Positions 11,146 to 21,757 of a stretch of 64,000 nt of DNA are shown here, piece by piece. The notes under the pieces are model-generated. The model did no database searches and was not told the DNA's origin. It was given only the letters and a program-made list of their open reading frames with translations. The position numbers were made by a program, and so were the translations under genes. Source of the DNA: Opeltia flavorubescens (taxonomy: Eukaryota > Ascomycota > Lecanoromycetes > Teloschistales > Teloschistaceae). The stretch covers positions 124,001-188,000 of the forward strand of contig KE546970.1 in the NCBI GenBank assembly GCA_000442125.1, read 5' to 3'. The stretch's first letter is position 1. Each line of letters begins with the position of its first letter.

Positions 11146-12422
11146 GTTGGATAATTGACAGTGCTCTGAAGCTCAAGCAAAGTGCTGCAAGGTACCTGTC
11201 ACATATCAAGTACGGGGTCAAAAGCTAAATGACATGAAGACTAAGGTGTGACGTTCCAAAGAACTGATCCCGCAGGCTCCATCCAGTAGGCTTGGCCTAT
11301 AAGTGATGTTTCCGTTTTTGGCTTCAACATTTTTACTTGAATTGTGATCTCTCGCTTGTGATGTCTGCTTCGTGCCTCCACAAGACCAGGCTACCCCTGG
11401 ATCTCTCCACGCTTGATAGAACGTAGGTGGGAGATCGTCGATCTGTAAGATCACCTTCCCTCCATTCGACCCTCCGACTTGCTAATTTACCTGTGCTAAT
11501 AAGAAAAGTTGACGTATCCGACCCGATATTATGATCTCCCAGGGGCTCATCCATGTCCTGCGGAGCCGCTTGGATTCCCGGGCCGTGGGGTACGCCCACA
11601 TGGGAGATCATAACCTCACCAATCATGTACAGCTACGGCACGGCGGGAAGCGTTCTTCAAACTGTGGGATGCGCTTGTCTTCTTCAGGTAAAAACGCCTG
11701 GACACCGGACGATACGCCATTGAGCGGTCCATGCGCCATCGACGTCGGTGTCGAGCGCGACCTGGTGGCTTCCTACGCCTATCCTCATTCTCAATTAGAC
11801 TCAGTCGTCTACGGTCATGTTGAGCAATCATAAACGGCGTCGTTATCTGGCTCCGACTTTAGGCGAAAGAATTAGCGAGATCTCCGCCTACCCCGTTCGT
11901 GCCGTGCATGCCGCCAACGACCGCGTTGGAAGTTGGGTCTGTCCCTGACTACGTACTCAACAGCCTGGTACACTACTGAGACCGCACCATCAGCACAAGT
12001 TGGGACCATTGTGTGCCCCCAGCTTCCTCTGCCGACAGTCTGTCTGAACCACGTTTCCTTGGCCCGAACCGCTGCAATCAGCCGGCAGATGTTGGCATGG
12101 ATTTCTGGGAGGAAGTAGATTGCCATTCGTCGAAACAGACCCCATTGTAATGACAAGTCTTTTTAGCAACAACTCGACCCATCACTGGAGGAGGCATGAG
12201 GCAGGTGGCTGATCGCCGGCATTGGTTTGAATCCACATGCGCTTGCGTGTATGCATGCAGGACCTGCACACCACCTTTTTCTCCTCCTTGCCTCTGCCGC
12301 TTTTCGTCCATTGTCGCCTGTCGTTCGATCGCTTGATTTGACTTCTCCGTTCCACAATATCACATTGGCTCTCGGGTGACAGAGACGCCCAAATATACCG
12401 TGTCCGACTTTTATATTTCCAG
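11146..12422. other. divergent intergenic region with inverted repeat
   Basis: This separates the PTH11-type gene (-) from the MFS transporter gene (+) and must contain both promoters. I see no gene. It holds a perfect 13-bp inverted repeat, listed separately. Open frames across it on both strands have no recognisable domain. Confidence 0.55.
11529..11613. repeat. perfect 13-bp inverted repeat with 59-bp spacer
   Basis: TTATGATCTCCCA at 11529-11541 is exactly reverse-complemented at 11601-11613. The spacer includes CGGAGCCG (11561-11568), a CGG-N2-CCG palindrome of the kind fungal zinc-cluster regulators can bind. No flanking target-site duplication is visible, so a tiny transposon is not supported. 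It lies in the divergent promoter region. Confidence 0.6.
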
Positions 12423-14092
12423 ATGGATATCCGCGAAAAATCAGATATTTCGTCGGATGTCAAGGGCGAGACCTCCAGCAGAGACACCTCGAGCTCGAAT
12501 GCTCAAGGCGTTGGAGACAAGGGCCATGTCCAATCTGATGGGGACCTCGATCAAGCGTACTGGTATGTTCAGGAGTCCGACAATGCCGTTGAGGCAACCC
12601 CGGAGGAGCTGCGAGCCCTTCGCCGCAAGATCGATTTCTGGATTGTACCAATTATGTTCTGTTGCTACACAATGCAGTTCATCGATAAGGTATCATTGAA
12701 TGTGAGTGACCAGCTGTGTATTTGATGCGATGACATTGTGTTGACTGAACCAGTACGCTGCCGTCATGGGCCTGAACAAGGAGTTGAAATTGAAACCCAA
12801 CGAGTTCACCAATGCTGCCACATGGTTTTTCATCGCATATTTGATTGCCGAGGTACCGAATGCTATTATTCTCCAAAGGGTTCCTGTGGCCAAATGGCTT
12901 TCAGCGAATGTCATCTTGTGGGGGATCGCTACAGCGTGCACTGCAGCAGCGCACAATTATGCTTCCCTCATGGCCGCAAGAATCTTCCTAGGAATCTTTG
13001 AAGCTGCTATTGCGCCATGTCTCATCCTGATCAGTAGCCAGTGGTACACCAAGTCTGAAGCAGCACCTCGGTTTTCCATCTGGTATGCTGGACTCGGGTT
13101 AGGACAAATCATCGGAGGCATCGTCTCATATGGTTTCCAACATGTAAAGCACCCATCGTTTTCGGGATGGAAGGTGATGTTCCTCGTCCTAGGCCTCGTC
13201 ACCATTATCATTGGCGTGGTCACCTTCTTCGTCTTGCCGGATACTCCAATGCAGGCACGATTTTTGTCGGAGCCGGAGAAACTTATGCTTCTGAAGCATG
13301 TATCGGTCAATCAGACGGGAATCCGGAACAAGAATTATAAGATATCTCAAGCGCTTGAAGTCCTTCGTGATATTCAACTGTGGTTGATGGTGTTGCTGAC
13401 GATCCTCGTACGTTTGCCAAGAAGATCTTGATTCTCACATGCTGATTCGAAAACAGATTTCCATCTCCAGTGGTGTAATAACAACGTACTCGGCCACGCT
13501 TATTCGAAACTTTGGCTACAAGCCGCCGACGGCGGCTCTATTGAACATGCCTTCTGGTATTGTTTCGATCGCGAGCACGCTCATCGTTGGGTACGGTGTT
13601 CGGCATACATCCAATCGTTGGGCATGGATTGCGGCCTGTTGTGTACCAGGCATTCTCGGCGGTGGACTGATGTCGTTTTTCACGAAAAACAAGGCAGGCC
13701 AGCTTGCTGGTATCTACCTCGTTAATACCATTACTGCGACCTTGATCGTCATCTACCAATGGACCGGAGCAAACGTGGCCGGGCAGACGAAGCGTGTCAT
13801 CAGTGTGGCGTTGGTGTCTGGAAGTTTCAGCGTCGGAAACATCATCGGGCCTCAGACGTTTCAAGCAAAGGACGCACCAAAGTATACCCCAGCCAAGATC
13901 ACGGTGCTTGCCACACAAGCAGCAGCCGCGCTTATTTCCTGCGTCCTGTTCTTGTACTACGTTTGGGCCAATAAGCGAAAGGATAGCCCTCAAGCAATCG
14001 AGGAGAGTCAGAGCGTTGGTGGGCAGAGTGAGGCACAACTGTGGGAGGACAAAACGGATAAGCAAAACCCGACATTTCGCTACGTATATTAG
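12423..14092 (+). CDS. MFS transporter, allantoate permease (Dal5)/anion:cation symporter type
   Basis: Exons 12423-12701, 12754-13407 and 13457-14092 (introns 52 and 49 nt, all phase 0), giving 522 aa. The architecture is a 70-residue charged N-tail, then twelve predicted membrane spans. Family marks are the first span WIVPIMFCCYTMQFIDKVSL followed by NYAAVMGL, AEVPNAIILQRVPVAKWLS, FLGIFEAAIAPCLILISSQWY, GIVSYGFQH between spans 5 and 6, and NIIGPQTFQAKDAPKYTPAK before the last span. Dal5-type carriers import anionic organic compounds such as allantoate, nicotinate-like acids or biotin precursors with cations at the plasma membrane. The FAD monooxygenase gene begins 299 bp downstream on the same strand, suggesting the imported compound may be its substrate (inference). 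The substrate cannot be read from sequence. Confidence 0.93.
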
Positions 14093-14391
14093 ATTTTGGC
14101 TTGCTTGGGATGGCGTCTTTGTAGTAGCGGTTCGACATCAACTGGTGCAACTGCTGGGTGGTATATTTCTTGTAGGGTGAAGGCACCTGATCAAAAGCTG
14201 GTGATGTACTTTAAAGGAACGACCAGAGTTGTCCAGGCAAATGGAGTCGGTAGCATAAATGAATGTAAGATTCATTGAGATGACGACACTGTCATAGAGA
14301 GGGGAGCACTAAGAAGGGATTGCTAGTGGTTTCGTGATGTCGTGGTATCGATGTATCGAGTTCAGTGCTTCCCGTCTGAGATCCCTTGAAA

Positions 14392-15808
14392 ATGACCGCA
14401 CCTTCCTCGCTTGACACTCCGGCTCCTCCAAAACCACACATCTTAATCGTCGGTGGCGGGATCACCGGACTAGTACTTGCTCAGGCATTGAAGAAGAATG
14501 GCATCAATTTCACCGTTTTCGAACGAGATCCCCATGTCTCTTCACGTGGCCGTGGCTGGGGGCTAACCATTCACTGGTCGCTCGATATATTCATCTCCTT
14601 ACTACCTCAAAATATCGTGGACAAGCTTCCCGAGACATATGTCGACCCCGAAGCGAGCCAGCGCGGCGAGAATGGCAATTTCCTCTTCTTTGATTTGAGA
14701 AGCGGCGAAACAAGATGGAAGGTACCGCCCAATAAACGCATTCGGGTGTCGAGAGAGCGATTGAGGGCCTTGTTGCTAGAGGGACTGGACGTTGAGGTTT
14801 CTCGCTCTGATCTCCCTACCGACCGTCTTCCGACATGGAGACTAATGTTGTGTCACGTAGTGGTCCCGAACCCTTGACTCAATCTCCACTCCCGCTACGA
14901 ATGCTGTCACAGCCCATTTCACCGATGGCACATCAGCGACAGGTACTCTACTCATCGGTGCTGATGGCTCAAGATCAAGAGTGCGCTCGCTATTACTTTT
15001 AAACAGGAGGCAGCTCGCGGTCAACAATGAACTTCCGGTGCGGCTGCTTGGTGCCAGCGTTGTCTACCCACGGGAACTGGCCCTCAAGATGCGAGCTCTG
15101 GATCCCTTCTTCTTTCAAGGCGGTGATCCAGAGACAGACACCTTCATGTGGTTTTCCTTTCTCGATACCCCTGCGAACAATTCAAGGGACAATGCCGATA
15201 CCTACGAATGCCAGATCCTGATCAGCTGGCCGTGGAGAGAGGGCTACAGGGGCAGGAAGAAGCCTATGGACATTCCACCAACCAACGGGGAGAGAATTCA
15301 GCTGATGAAAGACCTTGTTGATGGATGGGCGGACCCATTCCATGAATGCGTAATGAACATTCCGGCCGACGCAGAAATCAAGGTCATTGCATTGGAAGAC
15401 TTTGTTCCAAAACCAAACATGTGGGACAACCGAGACGGAAGAGTCACACTTATGGGAGACGCTGCTCATGCCATGACGATGTGTATGTGATTGAAGCACA
15501 GATTGTATCTGCAGTATGCTGACTCTTTACTCTAAGTCAGAGGAGAAGCATACAATCATGGTGTCGCCGACATATCCGTCCTCCTACCGAAAATTCTGTC
15601 TACTATTTCTCTCTCCAAATCAGCTTCTTCCGAAGATTCTCCCTGGACACTTAAACAAGCAATCGGTGACTATGAAGCCGAGATGATCCAGAGGACCGCT
15701 CCTGCTGTCCTTACGAGTCGACGTGCTTGTTTGGATGCTCATCAATATGACCGCATCAACGACCAGAGCCCATTGGTTTCCAAGAGGGTGATGATAACCC
15801 AGGAATAG
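14392..15808 (+). CDS. FAD-dependent monooxygenase, salicylate-hydroxylase-like
   Basis: Exons 14392-14796, 14861-15482 and 15537-15808 (introns 64 and 54 nt), giving 432 aa, a usual length for group A flavoprotein monooxygenases. The Rossmann GxGxxG is at residues 17-26 (ILIVGGGITG); the DG motif is at about 166-171 (LIGADGSRSRVRS); the GD motif binding the FAD ribityl chain is at about 331-338 (LMGDAAHAMTM). The third exon restores FRGEAYNHGVADI, the segment that closes over FAD, which confirms the splice. These enzymes use NAD(P)H and O2 to hydroxylate aromatic or polyketide substrates. There is no membrane anchor at the C-terminus. The MFS gene directly upstream suggests uptake and oxidation of an aromatic or heterocyclic acid, or alternatively a small secondary-metabolite locus. 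No synthase gene is nearby, which favours catabolism. Confidence 0.92.
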
Positions 15809-16461
15809 CGATCCGTCGATCTAGATAGGAGAATTAGGAGAATTAAGAAGTACGCCATTACCAATCAAACATCGATTCCCTGTCGGTTCTCCTGCAGTAT
15901 GACTGCTGCATTTGCCGTCCTTTCCACATCATCTAATCTTGAACCCTCGATTGATTCCAGGTGTACTCTCGGGTGCCGTAGCGCAGGCGCACACAAGATC
16001 TCTTGCGGTCAAAATAGATCTCCTCTCGTGCTATATTTCTATTTTCAATCCTTCTTCAATGGGTCCATGCTGAGTGTCCAATGCGCCCCGAGAGCATCGA
16101 TCAGTGAATATCAAAGATCGTGCGCCGGATGCAGCTCCGAAGTCCAAGAGTCGCTTCTAATGTGGCTTATGTCGCCAGCATCTATTCGCAGACTCCTCCA
16201 ATATCCGACCGCATGCCACNATAAACGGCCGCTAAGGCCAGTGTTTTCGGCTTTTTCGTATCTCTTATTGGTTGTATGAACGATTGGGTCCTATGAGCAC
16301 GCTCTTCTGAGGCGCATCGCGCATATATTTCCGCGAACAGTATGCGCATATACACAATGTGCTCGAGCTCGCGAGTTGACCGTTTTTGTCTTTCTTTTGG
16401 ATGCTTTTATCACCGAGTTTCCTTCAACAAGATTAATCAGGCTTGCAGAGGACCTGTACGA
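15809..16461. other. intergenic, no convincing gene
   Basis: One 126-codon frame (15899-16279) spans an ambiguous base at 16220 and has no domain, codon bias or splice context to support it. Two AGGAGAATT copies (15826-15843, imperfect) follow the monooxygenase stop. The promoter of the next gene probably lies here. Confidence 0.45.
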
Positions 16462-17078
16462 ATGATGGATCTTACATTGTGGGTTCTTTTGATTTCTTTC
16501 TTGCACTTTTCCCACCAGACAAACATCGTGTACCATGATGGTCCATCGCCAGAACACGCCCATATCCTACAAACGTGCCGCTTTATAGAAAGCGGAGACT
16601 GCTGCGTGCCTGTGGACCTTGTCCCTCCACATTCCAACCGCGTGGTATTTCGGCCCAACAAGATCGAATTTGAGTATTTCTCCAAAAACTCGCTGTACGT
16701 GTTTGCCGGTGCGGAAAATCGGCATGCCTGTAGTGGCCCTTCAGTCGATGGCTACCAGGATCGTGCTGCACAGAGTTACGTGAAAGATTTTGTCGCAAGG
16801 CCTGGTCAAAAGTTCAGCGGCGCTTTGTTTACGGAGAATGAAGGGTTGATCCGCGCTGGCCAGGTCAGGTTTCCTTGGTCTATCAGATATGGAGATATAC
16901 TGTATTATCATGTACCTGCGAATCCGTTGTTCTACGTTGATGCCAGCCGTCGCTACATCCTCCGTGCACTACCTCAATTTGGTAGGTCGAAAGCCGTGTC
17001 TATTCTGGTTTTGTGATGACAGTTGACTGACTGGTTACTGTAGACCCGCCATACGATGGATTGACAGCCGATGCTTGA
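16462..17078 (+). CDS. cysteine-containing small secreted protein, function unknown
   Basis: Exons 16462-16981 and 17044-17078 (62-nt phase-1 intron), 184 aa. I chose ATG 16462 because it starts a textbook signal peptide (MMDLTLWVLLISFLHFSHQ); an in-frame ATG at 16342 would add 40 residues ahead of it. The mature protein has four early cysteines (TCRF, a DCC pair, HACSG), then a Gly/Tyr-rich strand-forming body (YGDILYYHVPANPLFYVDASRRYILRA) and a short DPPYDGL tail supplied by the second exon. Four cysteines could form two disulfides. I recognise no catalytic motif. Secreted proteins of this size in plant- or insect-associated fungi include effectors, but that label is only a possibility. The gene lies 650 bp after the monooxygenase on the same strand. 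Confidence 0.7.
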
Positions 17079-19364
17079 GAGAATCCTATCATCCGTGCAA
17101 GCAGGAGCAAGATTCCCAAGAACATATGTACAGAAGGAGACGGATGAAGTCTAGCTGCCCACGAAGAAGTATTTCATCCCTGACAGGAGCCGGACAGAGG
17201 CTCTAAGCAAGAACCGGACATGGCCAGTACATACACATCCAGGCAGAAAGACCAGGCCACGACCTTCGATTATGCCGTCTCAATCTATATGCCTCGCATC
17301 TCTCGAAATACACGAGCCGGAAAACTCCCAGTAAAACCCGTAACCTATCCTAAACTCCAATCGAAAAACCAAACGAAGAAGTCACTAGGGAGTCCTATCA
17401 GCTTTGATGCCTCTATACCTGACAGGGTTCGTTGATCATAAGAAGAGTCGAGTTACATTGTCCCACATGACAAGCAGCATAGATCCCAATGTCCATTCGT
17501 TGTCTATATATTACTTGATCTATCAGGCAAACTCAGCGGGCATTCGCTTAAATGTCCCACCTGAAGACGACGCGATTCATTGATCTAGCCGCAGGTATGG
17601 AGGTTATCTGAATTGGGTCTGGAGTTGGCGGCTTTTTATTTTCTCTTTCCTATGCCTCGAGAGGATTCAGCACCCTCTTCGGGAGAGAATTGACGATTCA
17701 CGATGATGTGATCTTTTAGCGATTGAGGAAGAAATGACTATCCAATTCTCTCTGCTTTCCAATGAAGGAATCCGTTGTTTTTATCTCCCCTTTGCTGCTT
17801 TCCTGTGAGATTTAGTATGTGCACTAGTCAACTGTTAAAATGATGTGAAATAACAATTCCATCTACTGAAATCCTTGAAACAGCAATCACCAAACCCCCC
17901 ATCCCTTCACAACACCACCACCACCAAGGGATCCCATTCATCAAACACCCACGCTGAACCATACCCTACCAAACCTCCAAGCCTCCAAGCCCCCTCCCAG
18001 ATCCATCATCCAAATCCACCTACCCTTTCCATTTTCATTGCTCACGTCAGATCTCCAACTCCCCCCCTCTCCATTTCACTCTAAAATCATTACCATAGCC
18101 AATTCAAAAATCGAAAATACCTACCTACCTTCCTTTTCGATCATCATCATCATCATAAATCGCCACTGCCCCAAGAATCCCTCGATATCCCCCCCTCCCT
18201 CCTCCTCCTACCCTTCCCTCTTTCTCACGAGTATCATCCTCATCCTATAGGTATTTCCCCAAAGATACGCCATCTCGCTACAAAAAAGCTAGCGAAATCA
18301 TGTTCAAATGACATGCATGCCAGCACAGTCGTTGTATCAATGCGATGTGATGGTAGATTCTACTGTGGTGAATTTGTCATGGGCGGGAGAGGTTTACAGA
18401 AGAACTTCAGATAGACAGCTTTTTGGAGGAGCTGGAGAGGAGAGTCCAAGGGCGAATTCATCCGTCTATGTTATGGTGGAGGAGGAAAGGAGTGGAGGAG
18501 TGGAGTGAGGATGATGTTACATCGGATCGATGGGGAGGAGATTGAGGGGAGAGTCTGAGGGTGGATTTAGTCGTCCTGTGTGATTATGGAGAATAGGAGG
18601 ATAGGAGTGGAGTGGGGGTGATGTTACATCGGATCAAAAGAGTCAAAAAAAATTACCCTACTGTGAATATGAGAGATGTTAATGTCAGAGTGCCTCAACA
18701 AAATAATCAAAGCAGGCATTCAAAAGAAATATCATATTGATATACTATAGGAAGGAGGAAGTTGCCGTAGCATATCATCACACTGACAAAAGAAAATCTA
18801 TATTATCGAAGCTTTCAGAAAGCAATGCAGAGAATGAAAAATATTTCAACCCTCTCCATAAACCCTTACAATAATACAACAGCGTAAGGCCGTCAAACGT
18901 AATCTTAACCCACCCTATGGAAAAGGCGAAAATAGATTCGAAAGATAAGCAAAAAATGAAGATCATCGAGAACACCACTCCGAAAAAACTTTGGGCAATG
19001 TTCGATACACCATACAGCAATCGATCCCTCCAGAACCGTTTGAAACCCAATGAAAAGGTATCCAGCGTAAACATACATCTATCAATAACAACGAAAATAA
19101 AAAACCAGTCTTCTGATCCGTAGAGAAAAACCCTTTGCCTTCTCGCCGCCTTCCCATCCCGTATCGCGACTTCATTCCGCCTTCCCCTATTATTCTAACT
19201 CTTCACTCACCTCACCTTTCCCAATCCCACTCACATTAAATCCAAAAAAGACATCAACAACCCAACAAAACCTAAACGCACACACCGACTCCAAAAACCA
19301 AAACACATCCAATCCCTCACGGCTGCCTCCTCTTCGCTCGTCCCAAAACCCCATCAAGATCCCT
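17079..19364. other. 2.3-kb region without a gene, strong strand asymmetry
   Basis: No supportable gene. Bases about 17875-18250 are C-rich on the + strand, with runs of CCT/CAC. Bases 18420-18640 are purine-rich and contain an imperfect direct repeat, listed separately. Bases 18780-19175 carry two overlapping hydrophobic minus-strand frames that I judge not coding. Bases 19200-19364 are the 3' flank of the next minus-strand gene. Confidence 0.5.
18442..18635. repeat. imperfect direct repeat, two copies of about 87 bp
   Basis: Copy 1 is 18442-18529, copy 2 is 18551-18635. Both start with GAGTC and end with GATGTTACATCGGATC (first G differs in register), and share the AGGAGTGGAGT purine-rich centre. 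The copies differ at many positions, so the duplication is not recent. They lie outside genes. No coding role is evident. Confidence 0.6.
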
Positions 19365-21406
19365 TCACATCCCCTCGGTACTCTCAACAATATGTTTCCT
19401 CACACCACCAAGATCCCCACTAAAACCTTCCCTCACCACCTTCTCCCAGCCCAGTATAAGCTCCTGCTTCCTCACTCCCCCCACCGCCCCCTCCTCCTCC
19501 ATTTTCCCATAATCCCAAAACTCAGCCAAGAAGCTCTCATCCTCCGCCGGGTTCCCAAAAACCTTGATCGGAATCTCCTGATTCCCCACATAACGAGTGC
19601 CATTCTTCCCGCCCATATCCACATCATGCCCGGGAATAAACCGATAAATCTGAGATGTCGTCCAGTAGGGTAAGAAATGATATTTCCCATCCTTGGTCTT
19701 AATGATCCGACAGCTATAAGCGTTCCACCTATCCTGCCTGGAGATGAGGTCTTGACTAGTATGTGCGTCAACCCAGAGCATGAAGACCCACCCGGGCATA
19801 TCCCAATGATGCGTCGCCCCCGTAAAAATATCAAGATCATCCTGCCACGTCGGTCCTCCCGTGTGCAGCCGTCTCGCCAGCTCAAACAAAGCACTGATGT
19901 CCCATCGGGAGTGATCCAAGGCTGAGAGCGCCCACGTCGGTATCTGCAGATCTAGAGGCACAGGCCAGTAAATCCAATTCGGGGGGCGGGCTTCTTCCCT
20001 CCGCGCCCGTTTATAGGGGTCCATCTCCGCTTTCGTCTGGGCCGTGCGCCGCAGTGTGTCTTTCTCTGGGCGGATGCGTGTAGGGTAAATGTGCGTGTAC
20101 CATAGCATCACAATCTGTGCTTCCGAGAGGTGAACGCAATTTCTGGTACCGTTCGGTCGACTCCTGTCCATTACGAAGTCATCGAACTTAGGGTCCCAGA
20201 TCCAGATCGCGACTCGGAGAATTGCAAAGAGGCCTTGGAGGGCAAGCCATTTGGCAGACTGGGATGGGGAGATCCGGCGGACTTCGATATATTGACAAAT
20301 GTAACTGTGATTGATTAGCCGGTATAGGACTATCCGGTTTGCACCAGCTGTAGACTGATAGCTTACCCTAGAATGGCCGAAAATGCACAGAAAATCGAGA
20401 ACACGCAGATGAAACCTCTCTGATATCCAGTAACGGCCTTGAGGTCAAACGTGACGTAAGCATAACCTTCTGCGGTAAAGGCAAAGAAATCTTTCTTCTC
20501 CAACGAGGAATTCATGTTTGGTAGAGTATCTGCTCTCCGGATGACCCAATCGGCACTCCCTCTGGGTAACTGCTCCTGTACATACACCCATAACCAAGCA
20601 ATAGCACTGGATAAAAGGGTAATAGATAGGCCTAATGTCGCATACCACATCGTCCACGAGTGGTGCACAATCCCAGCACGGAAAGGACTGATGATGAAGC
20701 AGGTTAGTCCAATGAAAAGAGCCATGATCAAAGGGATGCGGTAGAATGCATGCTTATTCAAATACTCTTCACAAGTCATGCTCAACCGACAGGAAGAGAT
20801 GGTCACGGTATTTGGCTCCGACTTGTAGAACGGCACAGCAAGATCAAGGATAGGCATGGTGTCAACCGTATGCTTGCGGGTAGCTGCAAGCTTCCACGTC
20901 ACGTAGTCAGCTGATCTGATTCGTTCAACATAATGTACGGCATGTAGAACGTCCGAAGGCAACCGATCGTGGTCCGGAACTCCAAAGAGAGGTCTCATAG
21001 AACGGGTATCGAAACCGGCATTATGACATGCATCGGATCCCAGCCCTAGTTTGATCAAAGCTCGCACGTAGCCCAAGAGGCCTAGTAGTGACAGTGTCGC
21101 CGAAGTGGCCGAGAGATAACCTTTGTTGTAATCGACGGCATATCGTTCTACCGAATCAGTTGCGAATATTCCAACCAGGGCTGCAAGATCCTGTGTGCCA
21201 TCAGCAAGCACCTGGAATGCACTATTACGATCATTGCCGGCTGATGCTGTTGTATTTAAGGGTGATGTGTCTGCGGCTGTCGTGGTCGAATTATTAGTCG
21301 GTAGCGCATGGACAGCTGAAAGCAAAGAAGTAATCAGATCAACGAGAAGAAGCTTATACGTTGCAGACGCAATCTGAGATATGCGATGAATGGTCAAAGG
21401 AAACAT
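19365..21406 (-). CDS. polytopic membrane protein with Trp-rich C-terminal domain, function unknown
   Basis: Exons 21406-20367 and 20304-19365 (62-nt phase-2 intron), 659 aa. The first 35 residues include a hydrophobic signal or anchor (LLLVDLITSLLSAVHALP). An Asn/Thr-rich, likely glycosylated segment follows (NNSTTTAADTSPLNTT). Further hydrophobic spans include YLSATSATLSLLGLLGYV, IPLIMALFIGLTCFIISPF, YATLGLSITLLSSAIAWLW, GFICVFSIFCAFSAILG and a span near AKWLALQGLFAILRVAIWIW made by exon 2. The last 290 residues are soluble and rich in Trp, Asp and His (PPNWIYWPVPLDL, HHWDMPGWVFMLWVDAHT, IPGHDVDMGG). I know no domain matching this. Topology suggests a plasma-membrane or endomembrane protein with a large cytosolic tail. 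Composition and splicing look like a genuine, intact host gene. Confidence 0.8.
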
Positions 21407-21757
21407 ATGAATAACATACGACGATAGAAGAAGAAGCAGGAATTCTAGAGCATATTAATTACGATAGCAGAAAGGAAGACCAGCAGCATTAATAAACACA
21501 TCAAGACGAGAGAAGCTGGTTAGTCTGGGCATCACAGCATCCTCGATGAAGCGAGGCAGACTTACAGCTTTAATGAAAGGCTCGAGTGCCTTGCCACACG
21601 AGTTAAGAGGGATTCGATGCGGGCGTCCGAGATGCATGCAGGAGGCTGATGGTGGGCGCTTAGAAATTTTGAATAGGCCTCGACCAACACCTCGCTATTC
21701 GGCTGAGACGCTACGCCAAAGTCGTGAATTACTCATTGAACATCAGGAAGCTCATCG
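21407..21757. other. short intergenic spacer
   Basis: This separates the unknown membrane protein gene from the NIPA gene in tandem. No gene is visible. It should hold the promoter of the former and the terminator of the latter. Confidence 0.5.

Noticed and set aside
11529-11613. The inverted repeat as a miniature transposon
   Set aside because: No target-site duplication and no second copy in the window.
14376-14382. CTGAGAT just ahead of the monooxygenase start, like part of a TPP riboswitch
   Set aside because: The other conserved helices and the partner motif are absent; a seven-base match alone is expected by chance.
15899-16279. 126-codon plus-strand frame
   Set aside because: Crosses an ambiguous base, has no domain, and mixed composition unlike the flanking genes.
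18778-19175. Phe/Leu-rich minus-strand frames resembling membrane segments
   Set aside because: Complement of A-rich DNA; two overlapping frames are both hydrophobic, which signals base composition rather than coding.
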